Shown here piece after piece: positions 32,729 through 41,313 of a stretch of 64,000 nucleotides of DNA. The stretch covers positions 62,001 through 126,000 of the forward strand of contig NZ_BAPT01000050.1 of assembly GCF_025995235.1 (NCBI RefSeq). The letters are read 5' to 3'. Under the pieces are notes generated by a model that worked only from the letters and a program-made list of their open reading frames with translations, did not search any database and was not told the origin of the DNA. Both the position numbers and the translations under genes were made by a program. How positions within the stretch are numbered: position 1 is the first letter of the stretch; every line of letters begins with the position of its first letter. This DNA is from Ameyamaea chiangmaiensis (lineage in GTDB: Bacteria; Pseudomonadota; Alphaproteobacteria; Acetobacterales; Acetobacteraceae).

Positions 32729-34785
32729 CCTTCGATCTGGCTGAAATCGGCGATGAGCACCGTCATGCGCCGCAGCTCCGACAGCAGCTGCAGACGGTTG
32801 CGACGGATGGCGGGGTCGTCGGCGTTGACGGTCACGGCCTCGAAAAACGCGTCGAGGACCGGTCGCAGCGTCGCGGCCGCGACCATCGCGTCGGTAAAGC
32901 GCTCGGCCCCGATCGCGCTTTCCACTGCCGGAATGACGCGCGCCAGAGCCTCCGCCAGCGCGCGTTCCTCCGGCTGTGTATAGAGCGAGGCGTCCGGCCT
33001 GCCGTCGTGCGGGCCGTCCTTGCGATCCTCGATCCGCAGGATGTTGGCTGCGCGCTTGGTGGCGGCCAGCAGGTTGCTGCCATCCTCGGTCGCCAGCATC
33101 GCGGCCAGGGCCTCGGTCCGCGCCAGCAGACGCACGATGTCGCTGTCGGTGTTGCCGGTCGAGACGGCGGCCAGAATATCGTGGCGCGCACCTTCGCCAC
33201 GCAACTGCACGCGCAGCCGCTCGGCCATGAAGCCCGCCAGCAGGTCGAGGTCGGGCGCGTCGCGCAGCGCCGCGGGCAAGCCGTCGGAGGCGAAGGCGAA
33301 CAGCGCGACCAGATCGAGGCGCAGCGCGTTGTCGCGGATGATGCGGATTACGCCCAGTGCCGCGCGGCGCAGGGCATAGGGATCGCCCGAGCCGCCGGGC
33401 TTTTCGCCGGCCGCGAAGAAGGCGGTCAGACTGTCGATCTTGTCGGCAAGTGCCACGGCGATCGACACGGGCGCGTCCGGGACGCCGTCATTGTGTCCAC
33501 GCGGCATGTAATGTTCGGCGATGGCGGTCGCCACGGCATCGGCCTCGCCATCATGCCGGGCGTAATACCCGCCCATCACACCCTGCAACTCGGGGAATTC
33601 GCCCACCATTCCGGTGCCCAGGTCGGCCTTGGCCAGCAGGGCCGCGCGTTCGGCCTGTGCCGCGTCCGCACCGACCAGCGGCGCCACATGGCCTGCCAGC
33701 CGCACGATGCGCCGCACGCGCTCGCCCTGGCTGCCGAGGCGGGCGTGGAACACCACGGCGTCCAGCGCCGACACCCGGTCGGCCAGCCGGGTCGCGCGGT
33801 CCAGATCCCAGAAATGGCGTGCGTCGGCAAAGCGCGCGCGCAGAACGCGCTCGTTCCCCGCGATGACCAGCGCGCCGCCGTCGGCGGGTTCGGTGTTGGC
33901 GACGAAGGCAAAGCGCGGGGCGGCCGAACCGTCCGATGTGCGCAGCGCGAAGTAGCGCTGGTTCACGCGCATGGAGACCTGCATCACTTCGGGCGGCAGA
34001 TGCATGAAGCTGGCGTCGATGGAGCCGAGGAACGCGACCGGCCATTCGACGAGACCAGCGACCTCGTCCACCAGTCCCGCGTCCGGCACGACGCTGAGGC
34101 CTTCCCGCGTGGCCAGCGCGGTGACGCCGTCGTCGACCAGAACGCGGCGTTCCCGCGCGCAGGCGATCACCTTGCGCGCGCGCAGTCCCGCCAGCCAGTC
34201 GTCGCCCGTGCGCACCGCGAACGCGCCGGGGGCAAGGAAACGGTGGCCTTCGCTCAGGTCGCCGGACGCCAGCCCATGCCCGTCATCCTCGCCGTCCATC
34301 AGCGAAAACGGGACGATCGCGCCGTCGAACAGACACACGATCCGGCGCAGCGGCCGCACCCACGTGAACGCGCTGCCATTGCCCCACCGCATGGATTTCG
34401 GCCAAGGAAAGCGGCGCAGCAGGCCGGGCAGCAGCTCGGCGATGCGGGCGGGGGCCGGGATCGGGTCGACCGTGCGGTTCAGCACCCAGAAACCGCCCTC
34501 GAGTATCAGATCGTCGCGCGTGGCGCCGTGTTTGCGCAGGAAGCCGGCCAGCGCCTGTTCGGGCGCGCTCTCGCGCGGGCCCCGTTCGGACAGGGTCGTG
34601 CCGGGAACGATCGCGTCGAGGTCAAGCATCAGGGCGATGCGGCGCGGCCCGGCGAAGGCGCGTGCGTGGCGCGGGTTCAGGGGCGCCAGGGCCTCGGTGA
34701 CCAGACGGTCCAGATCGGCCGCCGCGCGCTCCTGCATGCGGGCGGGGATTTCCTCGCAGAACAGTTCGAGCAGGAACTCGGGCAT
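32725..34785 (-). CDS. glyS: Glycine--tRNA ligase beta subunit
   Basis: GlyS is the tRNA-binding and HD-containing beta chain of the alpha2-beta2 bacterial glycyl-tRNA synthetase. The 686-residue protein begins MPEFLLELFCEEIPARMQ, the standard start of the family, and has FPWPKSMRWG, LVEWPVAFLG, MQVSMRVNQRYFAL, ELQGVMGGYYA, DPYALRRAALGVIRI and a C-terminal anticodon-binding part. It starts five bases after the glyQ stop. An in-frame extension into glyQ was rejected. The downstream lipoprotein gene overlaps its stop. Confidence 0.97.
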   Translation of the reverse strand: MPEFLLELFCEEIPARMQERAAADLDRLVTEALAPLNPRHARAFAGPRRIALMLDLDAIVPGTTLSERGPRESAPEQALAGFLRKHGATRDDLILEGGFWVLNRTVDPIPAPARIAELLPGLLRRFPWPKSMRWGNGSAFTWVRPLRRIVCLFDGAIVPFSLMDGEDDGHGLASGDLSEGHRFLAPGAFAVRTGDDWLAGLRARKVIACARERRVLVDDGVTALATREGLSVVPDAGLVDEVAGLVEWPVAFLGSIDASFMHLPPEVMQVSMRVNQRYFALRTSDGSAAPRFAFVANTEPADGGALVIAGNERVLRARFADARHFWDLDRATRLADRVSALDAVVFHARLGSQGERVRRIVRLAGHVAPLVGADAAQAERAALLAKADLGTGMVGEFPELQGVMGGYYARHDGEADAVATAIAEHYMPRGHNDGVPDAPVSIAVALADKIDSLTAFFAAGEKPGGSGDPYALRRAALGVIRIIRDNALRLDLVALFAFASDGLPAALRDAPDLDLLAGFMAERLRVQLRGEGARHDILAAVSTGNTDSDIVRLLARTEALAAMLATEDGSNLLAATKRAANILRIEDRKDGPHDGRPDASLYTQPEERALAEALARVIPAVESAIGAERFTDAMVAAATLRPVLDAFFEAVTVNADDPAIRRNRLQLLSELRRMTVLIADFSQIEG

Positions 34786-34790
34786 GTCGT

Positions 34791-35657
34791 TTACTCCCCC
34801 GCCAGCCAGGCTTCGCAGCAGGCGCGGGCCAGAGTGCGCACGCGCCCGATATAGGACGCGCGCTCGCTGACGCTGATCACGCCGCGCGCGTCGAGCAGAT
34901 TGAACAGGTGGCTGGCCTTCAGGCACTGGTCATAGGCGGGCTGGGCGATGCCCTGCTCGACCAGTGCGATGGACTCGCGTTCGGCATCGATGAAATGCCG
35001 GTGCAGCATCGCCGTGTCGGCCAGTTCGAAGTTGTGCCGCGAATAGTCGCGCTCGGCGCGCAGGAACACGTCGCCGTAGGTCAGCCCGTCGTTGTTGAAC
35101 GCAAGGTCGTAGACGTTCTCGACGCCCTGCACATACATCGCCAGCCGTTCCAGCCCGTACGTCAGTTCGGTCGACGGCATGACGACGGGAATGCCGCCCA
35201 CCTGCTGGAAGTAGGTGAACTGCGTCACTTCCATCCCGTCGCACCAGACTTCCCAACCCAGTCCCCACGCACCGATGGTCGGGTTTTCCCAGTCATCCTC
35301 GACGAAGCGGATGTCGTGACGGTCGGGATCGATCCCGATCGCGCGATAGGAGTCGAGCAGAAGCTGCTGGCTGTCGTCCGGCGTCGGCTTCAGCAGCACC
35401 TGATACTGGTAATAATGCTGAAGGCGGTTCGGGTTTTCGCCGTAGCGTCCGTCGGAGGGACGGCGGCAGGGCTGGACGTAGGCCGCCTTCCACGGGCGGC
35501 TGCCCAGCGCGCGCAGCGTCGTGTGCGGCGAGAGCGTCCCGGCGCCAACTTCGGTGTCATAGGGCTGGAGGATCGCGCAACCGCGCGCCGACCAGAACTC
35601 ATGCAGCCGCAGGATCAGGTCCTGAAACGAAAGCGGGGCGGGTGCGGCCGGGGACAT
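34791..35657 (-). CDS. glyQ: Glycine--tRNA ligase alpha subunit
   Basis: GlyQ is the catalytic alpha chain of the class II glycyl-tRNA synthetase. The 288-residue protein shows the near-invariant start FQDLILRLHEFWSARGCAILQPYD, the VGAGTLSP and TLRALG blocks, YVQPCRRPSDGRYGENPNR, FVEDDWENPTIGAWGLGWEVW and GLERLAMYVQGV, the last being the class II motif 3 region. The ATG MSPAAPA was chosen because conservation begins just after it. glyS follows at five bases. Confidence 0.97.
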   Translation of the reverse strand: MSPAAPAPLSFQDLILRLHEFWSARGCAILQPYDTEVGAGTLSPHTTLRALGSRPWKAAYVQPCRRPSDGRYGENPNRLQHYYQYQVLLKPTPDDSQQLLLDSYRAIGIDPDRHDIRFVEDDWENPTIGAWGLGWEVWCDGMEVTQFTYFQQVGGIPVVMPSTELTYGLERLAMYVQGVENVYDLAFNNDGLTYGDVFLRAERDYSRHNFELADTAMLHRHFIDAERESIALVEQGIAQPAYDQCLKASHLFNLLDARGVISVSERASYIGRVRTLARACCEAWLAGE

Positions 35658-35808
35658 GCGCGTAGACAACTCCGTCGTCGGAAAAAGGGTGTCGGCAGAC
35701 GGGCCGAAGCCCGTGGGAGGCGCACCATACAGCCACATCGCGCGTGGCGAAAGCGACCCTGTGCCGTGGGTCCACTGTGCGCCCGGCCCCGGGACCGCCC
35801 GCGTCGCG

Positions 35809-37254
35809 TCAGCCCGGGTGACCCGGGCGCTGTGCCTCGACCAGTCGCAGCACAAGCCGCGCCAGCCTCTCGGCGCCGGATCGGGTGGCGGTGGCGATGC
35901 CGATCAGCAGCCCGGGTCGTGGATCGGCGATCGACAGGGCCGACAGGGCACGCAATCGCACGCCACGTTCTTCCAGCGACCGCACGATCGCGGTGTCGTC
36001 GATGGCGGGATCGCGGAACCACGCAGCGAGTTGCAGCCCGACGGCGCCCTGGCCCACGTCCAGCTCGGCACCGCACACGGCGCGCAGCGCCTCGGCGGTG
36101 ACGCGCATCCGCTCCGCATAAACGGGGCGCATCCGGCGGACATGCGCGCGCAGATGACCTTCGCGCATGAAGTCGGCAAGGGCGGCCTGCGTATGGACCG
36201 GCACCATCCCGGCTGTGTCCTGCAACAGGGTTAGCGCGGGGCCGAGCAACCAGCGCGGCACGATGGCGTAGGCCACGCGCAGCCCGGGCGCGAGCACCTT
36301 GGAAAACGTGCTGAGGTAAGCCACGCGCTCGGACCGGTCGATCCCCTGGAGACAGGCCAGAGGGCGGTCGTCATACAGAAACTCGCTGTCGTAATCGTCT
36401 TCGAGGATCAGCGCGCCGTGCTGCGCCGCCGCGTCGAGCAGCGCCAGGCGGCGCGGCAGGCTCATCGTGCCGCCGGTCGGATACTGGTGTGAGGGCGAGA
36501 CGTAGATCAGGCCTGGTCGTCCGACAGGCGTGCGCGAAATATCGATCCCCTCAGCGTCGACGGGCACGGGGATCAGTTCCGCCCCCGCACCGCGCAGCAG
36601 CCGTTGCGCCACCGGATAGCCGGGGTCCTCGACCCACGCGCGCAGACGGTTGTGACCCCGGTCCTGATCATGCTGCTGCATCAATCGGGCCAGAAGATCG
36701 ATGGCCATCGCTGTCGAGGGGAGCACCAGCACCTGATCGGCCTGTGCCAGAACCCCGCGCGAGGCTGCGGCGTGCTCGACTATCGCGGCGCGTAGTTCCG
36801 CAAGGCCGGCCGGTTCGGTGTAGCCGAGATCGTGAATGCGCAGGCCCCGTGTCCGTGCGCCCAGACACCGTGCCCAGATCGGCGCGGGAAAAGCGGACAG
36901 GTCCGGAACGCCGGGCCGGAACTGGCCGCTGGGCTGGGTGATGTAGGGTTGGGGCGGTTCCGACACGGCGGTCGTCGGGGCATGCGGGAAGGGCGTGGGG
37001 CGCAGGCGGGCGACGCGCGTCGGCGCGCCGGGTGCGGTGTCGAGGAAACCTTCGGCGCGCAGATGATCGTAGGCCAGCACAACCGTGGACCGCGCCACGC
37101 CAAGCGCCTGCGCCAGCCCGCGCGTGGAGCCGAGGCGCTGTCCGGGCACGAGTTGTCCCTGCAGGATGCGTTCGCGCACCGCGCGGCTGATCTGGCCTTC
37201 CAGATCGCCGGCGGCGCGGTCAAGCTTGATCCAGGTGACGGGGGCGTCGCTCAT
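35809..37254 (-). CDS. MocR/PdxR-like PLP-dependent regulator (GntR family)
   Basis: The 481-residue regulator joins a GntR winged helix (about 5-75: ILQGQLVPGQRLGSTRGLAQALGVARSTVVLAYDHL) to a class I aminotransferase-like domain (about 115-475). The PLP lysine lies in STFSKVLAPGLRVAY, and the domain also has ILEDDYDSEFLYD and YVSPSHQYPTGGTM. MocR proteins sense PLP or amino compounds. It is divergent from an FMN split-barrel gene of the PNPOx fold, a common MocR pairing, with 98 bp between the two starts. The start MSDAPVTW puts the HTH at the usual distance. Confidence 0.92.
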   Translation of the reverse strand: MSDAPVTWIKLDRAAGDLEGQISRAVRERILQGQLVPGQRLGSTRGLAQALGVARSTVVLAYDHLRAEGFLDTAPGAPTRVARLRPTPFPHAPTTAVSEPPQPYITQPSGQFRPGVPDLSAFPAPIWARCLGARTRGLRIHDLGYTEPAGLAELRAAIVEHAAASRGVLAQADQVLVLPSTAMAIDLLARLMQQHDQDRGHNRLRAWVEDPGYPVAQRLLRGAGAELIPVPVDAEGIDISRTPVGRPGLIYVSPSHQYPTGGTMSLPRRLALLDAAAQHGALILEDDYDSEFLYDDRPLACLQGIDRSERVAYLSTFSKVLAPGLRVAYAIVPRWLLGPALTLLQDTAGMVPVHTQAALADFMREGHLRAHVRRMRPVYAERMRVTAEALRAVCGAELDVGQGAVGLQLAAWFRDPAIDDTAIVRSLEERGVRLRALSALSIADPRPGLLIGIATATRSGAERLARLVLRLVEAQRPGHPG

Positions 37255-37352
37255 AAGGGCATCAAACTGGACTGGCCGGATTTGCACAAGTGGACGTTCA
37301 GGCAAGACCGGATGACCACGATGCTGTGTGGGTGATCAAGGAGCTGCCGACC

Positions 37353-38039
37353 ATGTCCGACCCAACCCCTTCCGCTGTTTTGTCCGACGCGTTTCCGGTC
37401 ACCGGGCGGTCGCGTCTGCGCCGGGCCCATCAGCGCGGCTCGCACGAGCACGCGGACGTCTATGCGCTGCTGGACACCGCGCCGATGTGCCACGTCGGCT
37501 ATGTGATCGACGGCCAGGCCTACGTGACGCCGACGCTGCACTGGCGCGTCGGTAATCATGTGTACTGGCACGGGTCATCGGCCAGCCGTTTTCTACGGCA
37601 GGCGCAGGGGACGCAGGTGTGCCTTACGGTCGCGATGCTCGACGGTTATGTCATGGCGCGGTCGGCGTTCAATCATTCGGTGAATTTCCGCTCGGCCATG
37701 GTGTTCGGGCGCGCCTTTGTCGTCGAGGACGACGCGGCCAAGACCGAGCATCTGCGCGACATGGTCGAGGGCCTGTTCCCCGGACGATGGGAGACGCTGC
37801 GCCCGATGACGGCGCAGGAACTCAAGGCCACGGCGGTGCTGGGCATGGCCATCGACGAAGCCAGCGCGAAGGTCCGCTCCGGCCCACCCGGCGACGGGGA
37901 TGAGGCCGACGTGCCGGTCTGGGCGGGCGAACTGCCGGTCTCGCTGACGTTCGGGACACCACGGGCCGCACCGGAAATGCCCGCGGACGTCGCGCTGCCG
38001 CCGGGTCTGGCGGACTGGATCGGCACCCGTCGGTTCTGA
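37353..38039 (+). CDS. FMN-binding split-barrel protein (PNPOx-like family)
   Basis: This 228-residue protein belongs to the pyridoxamine-5'-phosphate-oxidase-like flavin reductase/NimA group: RAHQRGSHEHADVYALLDTAPMCHVGYVIDGQAYVTPTLHWRVG, then YWHGSSASRFLR, VCLTVAMLDGYVMARSAFNHSVNFRSAMVFG and FPGRWETLRP. It is not the true PdxH. AAGGAG precedes the ATG by eight bases. It is transcribed away from a MocR regulator that probably controls it. The substrate is unknown; B6-related or amine chemistry is a guess from the pairing. Confidence 0.87.
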   Translation: MSDPTPSAVLSDAFPVTGRSRLRRAHQRGSHEHADVYALLDTAPMCHVGYVIDGQAYVTPTLHWRVGNHVYWHGSSASRFLRQAQGTQVCLTVAMLDGYVMARSAFNHSVNFRSAMVFGRAFVVEDDAAKTEHLRDMVEGLFPGRWETLRPMTAQELKATAVLGMAIDEASAKVRSGPPGDGDEADVPVWAGELPVSLTFGTPRAAPEMPADVALPPGLADWIGTRRF

Positions 38040-38112
38040 GGGGCGGGGGCTTGCGCAATGGCGCGGCCCGCGCCACATCTTGGGCTCCCATAGCCGGACA
38101 TGGAGCCCAGGG

Positions 38113-38874
38113 ATGAACAACGAGGAACGCGACCTGATCGCCAATTTCGTGGCCCGCGCCAGCGGTGCACCGCAGCCGGGCGGTTTCGGCAGCGTGCCCG
38201 CCACCGCGCCGAGCCTGCCGCCGATCGACCCCGAGGCCGACCGGTTCATCGGCGAGAACTTCCAGCGCTATCCCGAGGCCCGGTACCGGATCACCCAGAT
38301 GGCGGTCGTGCAGGAAGCCGCCCTGGCCGCCGCTCAGAACCGTATCAAGCAGCTGGAATGGCAGTTGCAGCAGGCCCAGACCGCCCTTCAGCAGTCCCAG
38401 CAGCAGCCCCGTGGCGCTGGTGGCGGCGGCTTTTTGGGCGGCCTGTTCGGCGGCGGCCAGCGCGCGCAGACGCAGAGCCCGCCTCCGGGCTGGGGTCAGC
38501 AGCCGCAATACGCGGCCCCGCCGCCGCAACCGACCTATCCGCAGGGCATGAACGGCGGCATGTTCCCGCAACGCGGCTCGGGTTTTCTTGGCTCTGCTCT
38601 GACCACGGCGGCCGGTGTCGCCGGTGGCATGATGGCGGCCAACGCGATCGAGGGTCTGTTCAGTGGCCATCATGACGCAGGCGGGTGGGGCGGTGCCCCG
38701 GGCGAGACGATCATCAACAACAACTATGGCGATGCCGCCGGCGGTGGCGATCCGTTCGCCGGCGGTGGTGGCGGTGTCGATCAGGGCTTCGATGCCAATT
38801 CGTTCGGTGACGGCGGCGGCGGTTTCGATGGCGGCGGCTTCGACGGCGGCGGCTTCGACGACAACAGCTTCTGA
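38113..38874 (+). CDS. DUF2076 family protein with Gly-rich tail
   Basis: The 253-residue protein starts with the DUF2076 N-terminal block: NNEERDLIANFVAR, DPEADRFIGENFQRYPEARYRITQMAVVQEAALAAAQNRI. A Gln-rich coiled segment (LEWQLQQAQTALQQSQQQ), Gly- and Pro-rich linkers with GGGFLGGLFGGG, and a short hydrophobic helix near 165-185 follow. It ends in a low-complexity tail that repeats GGGFD and closes DDNSF. The family has no known function. A strong terminator follows 21 bases after the stop. Confidence 0.87.
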   Translation: MNNEERDLIANFVARASGAPQPGGFGSVPATAPSLPPIDPEADRFIGENFQRYPEARYRITQMAVVQEAALAAAQNRIKQLEWQLQQAQTALQQSQQQPRGAGGGGFLGGLFGGGQRAQTQSPPPGWGQQPQYAAPPPQPTYPQGMNGGMFPQRGSGFLGSALTTAAGVAGGMMAANAIEGLFSGHHDAGGWGGAPGETIINNNYGDAAGGGDPFAGGGGGVDQGFDANSFGDGGGGFDGGGFDGGGFDDNSF

Positions 38875-38895
38875 CCTCGTTGCCTCGTGACGAAG

Positions 38896-38925
38896 AAAAC
38901 GGCCCGGTCACTCCGGGCCGTTTTT
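38896..38925 (+). terminator. Rho-independent terminator after the DUF2076 gene
   Basis: AAAACGGCCCGG pairs perfectly with CCGGGCCGTTTT across a TCACT loop, ending in a run of five T. The A-run on the other side means it could also work on the minus strand. Confidence 0.93.
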
Positions 38926-38929
38926 GTAG

Positions 38930-39498
38930 CAGGGCATGTCGTCCGTAAAGTCCGAGGATGGCAGGGCCGAGTCCGATTTCGGCGCTTCCGAATGGCTGCT
39001 CTTCACCCCGGCGTTCGCCCGACGTCGGCGGGTGGCGGATGCGCACCGCAGGGATGAAACGCCCCGATACCCGAACGGCGGATCAGAACCTGAGTCATGC
39101 CCTTCCTGAACTGAACGCAAAGGCACGCCGGCAGGCGACCCGGGACGTCTGGACAAATCCGGGCAGGAACGTCAGCGAACTTCCTACATCTGGCCTCCTT
39201 CACCTCCGCTCATGCCGGTCAGTGCTGGGAGATCGAAGAGTGGGAGAGCGTATCCGCTCGACTGGCCCTACGATGGACGAGCGGCTCGCGGAACGGGTCC
39301 GGGAGCGACCGGGCGCGTGGCTTTGGGTGCATCGCCGGTGGTAGGCGGCGACAGTCGGTCTTTCCGTGATATGAAAGAATTCCGTCGCAGTACACGACCC
39401 GGCTGTTTCGTTCGTCGCCAATGGTAAAGTCGACGGACCCGTTCACCCGGCAGAATGCGGTCTCCCGGGGTGGTCTTCGTAAAAAAGGACGACAGGGA
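38930..39498. other. 569-bp stretch with no supported gene
   Basis: Open frames here are Arg/Gly/Pro-rich, lack ribosome sites and show no family pattern on either strand. No tRNA-like cloverleaf, repeat or inverted repeat of note was seen. It may hold a small RNA or a decayed gene, but nothing in the bases supports either. Confidence 0.5.
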
Positions 39499-39720
39499 TC
39501 AGGGTTTTTTCGGTGAAGACCGGCGAAGCGCGTTCGGCTTATGCGCGGCGCGCTTGCCGCTTTCCGTCTCGACGATCACCTCGGGATTATCTGGCGATGC
39601 GGCGACCTTGTGCCTCTTGATCGTCGTGGGAGAGGTAATGGTCTTCACCACGTGTCCCTTGGCGTCTCCACCGGGGCTTTTCCAGATGACGGCATCACCC
39701 GTCTTCAGTGTCCTGGCCAT
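39499..39720 (-). CDS. DUF2945 (HVA1-like) small protein
   Basis: A 73-residue basic protein with the DUF2945 pattern: KTGDAVIWKSPGGDAKGHVVKTIT, then KVAASPDNPEVIVETESGKRAAHKPNAL, and a Lys/Arg-rich end. The family is also called hypervirulence-associated after its fungal members, but in bacteria its role is unknown. The 90-bp gap to the fRMsr gene upstream on the same strand leaves room for a separate promoter. Confidence 0.88.
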   Translation of the reverse strand: MARTLKTGDAVIWKSPGGDAKGHVVKTITSPTTIKRHKVAASPDNPEVIVETESGKRAAHKPNALRRSSPKKP

Positions 39721-39810
39721 GGGTTCCTTCCTGTTCGCGATCGTGTGTCGTCCGCACGTAACGCGACGGAGCCGTGCGGGTGGCAGCCTTGGGCGTCACG
39801 AACGGGTGCG

Positions 39811-40296
39811 TCAGGCGTGTGACGCAGCGGTTGCCAGGCGTGCCGCCAAAGACCGGACGATGCCCTCCAGCATCTGACGGTCGTCAGCCGAGAAGCGGCT
39901 GCGGGACGGGCTGTCGATATCCAGAACGCCGAAAACGCTGCCCCCGACCATGATCGGTACGACGATCTCGGACGCCGATGCGGCGTCGCAGGCGATGTGG
40001 CCCGGAAAAGCATGCACGTCGTCGACCACGAGGGTCTGGCATTGTCCGGCGGCGGTCCCGCACACACCGCGACCCACCGGAATGCGGGTGCAGGCCAGAC
40101 GGCCCTGAAACGGGCCGAGAACCAGTGTGTCGCCACGCAGGATGTAGAAGCCCGCCCAGTTGATGTCCGGAAGGGCCTCGAACAGGACGGCGGCGATGTT
40201 GGCCATGTTCGCGATGGCGTCCGGCTCATCGGCCAGAAGTGCGTCGACCGTCTCGGGCAGGTCGTCCGGGGTCAGGCGGCCTTCGGGGGCGCTCAT
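39811..40296 (-). CDS. msrC: Free methionine-(R)-sulfoxide reductase
   Basis: fRMsr is a GAF-domain enzyme that reduces free Met-R-sulfoxide. The 161-residue protein has NWAGFYIL, then CTRIPVGRGVCGTA and HIACDAASASEIVVPI. Its Cys69, Cys79 and Cys103 have exactly the spacing (10 and 24) of the three catalytic cysteines of E. coli fRMsr. A strong GGAGGA lies before the ATG at 40296, so the longer frame upstream is not used. It is divergent from the SDR gene, with 156 bp between the starts. Confidence 0.94.
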   Translation of the reverse strand: MSAPEGRLTPDDLPETVDALLADEPDAIANMANIAAVLFEALPDINWAGFYILRGDTLVLGPFQGRLACTRIPVGRGVCGTAAGQCQTLVVDDVHAFPGHIACDAASASEIVVPIMVGGSVFGVLDIDSPSRSRFSADDRQMLEGIVRSLAARLATAASHA

Positions 40297-40452
40297 GGGA
40301 ATCCTCCGTGCAATGGAAAGGCTGTTGTCTGCGCCTGCTGCACGTGCGGCGCAAGGCATGGGGCGATCGGCAAGCGGCGGACCTGGGAACCCTGCGCGTG
40401 GTCGCCCGCTATGAGACATGACCTACCACACCAGTATCGGCGGAGTGTTCGC

Positions 40453-41313
40453 ATGTCTCTTGAAATCCCCCCCCAGGCGCAGTCCCATCAACCCGGTGTC
40501 GAGTCCGCGATGCGACCCGCCGCCGTGCATATCCGTCCCGAGTATAAGGGAAGTGGCAAGCTCGCGGGCAAGAAGGCGCTGGTGACGGGCGGTGACAGCG
40601 GGATCGGGCGCGCCGCCGCGCTGCACTTCGCACGGGAGGGTGCTGATGTCGCCATCATCTATCTCGATGATCATGATGACGCGCAGGAGACCGTGCGCCT
40701 GATCGAGGCGGAGGGACGAAAGGGTCTCGCGCTGTCCGGCACTGTGGCGTCGAGCCAGTTCTGCAACGACGCGGTGGCCCAAACCGTCGAGACGCTGGGT
40801 GGTCTGGATGTCGTGGTCAACAATGCCGGCGTTCAGTATGTCAGTTTCGACCTGACCGACATCACCGATGAGGTCTGGCAGCATCATATGGACGTGAACA
40901 TCAACGGATATTTCTACATCACGCGTGCGGCCCTCAAATTTCTGAAGCAGGGTGCGGCGATTATCTGCACCTCCTCGATCAACGCATTCGCCGGAAACGA
41001 CGCGCTGGTGGCCTACAGCACGACCAAGGCAGCCGAAATGGGCTTTACCCGCTCGCTCGCCCTGCAGCTTGCAGACAAGGGGATCCGGGTGAATGCCGTC
41101 GCCCCCGGGCCTGTCTGGACGCCCCTGCAACCGGCGAGCTGGGGTCTGGTCGATCAGCAGGCAGTGGCCGATCTGGGCAAGGACACACCGATGGGCCGCT
41201 GTGGCGAGCCATGGGAACTGGGGCCGGCCTATGTCTATCTCGCGTCGGTCGATTCCAGCTTCGTGACCGGCCAGACGCTGCATGTGAACGGCGGGAAGGT
41301 CGTCAATGCCTGA
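40453..41313 (+). CDS. SDR family oxidoreductase, YghA-like
   Basis: This 286-residue short-chain dehydrogenase has an extended N-terminus (about 1-35, ending in HIRPEYKGSGKLAGK) typical of the YghA/general stress protein 39 group. It also has the cofactor loop TGGDSGIGRAAA (45-56), VNNAG near 122, Ser174/175 in ICTSSINAFAG and catalytic Tyr188-x-x-x-Lys192. The substrate is unknown; relatives act on aldehydes, sugars or polyols. The AGE epimerase gene starts 8 bases before its stop, so the two are coupled. Confidence 0.9.
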   Translation: MSLEIPPQAQSHQPGVESAMRPAAVHIRPEYKGSGKLAGKKALVTGGDSGIGRAAALHFAREGADVAIIYLDDHDDAQETVRLIEAEGRKGLALSGTVASSQFCNDAVAQTVETLGGLDVVVNNAGVQYVSFDLTDITDEVWQHHMDVNINGYFYITRAALKFLKQGAAIICTSSINAFAGNDALVAYSTTKAAEMGFTRSLALQLADKGIRVNAVAPGPVWTPLQPASWGLVDQQAVADLGKDTPMGRCGEPWELGPAYVYLASVDSSFVTGQTLHVNGGKVVNA

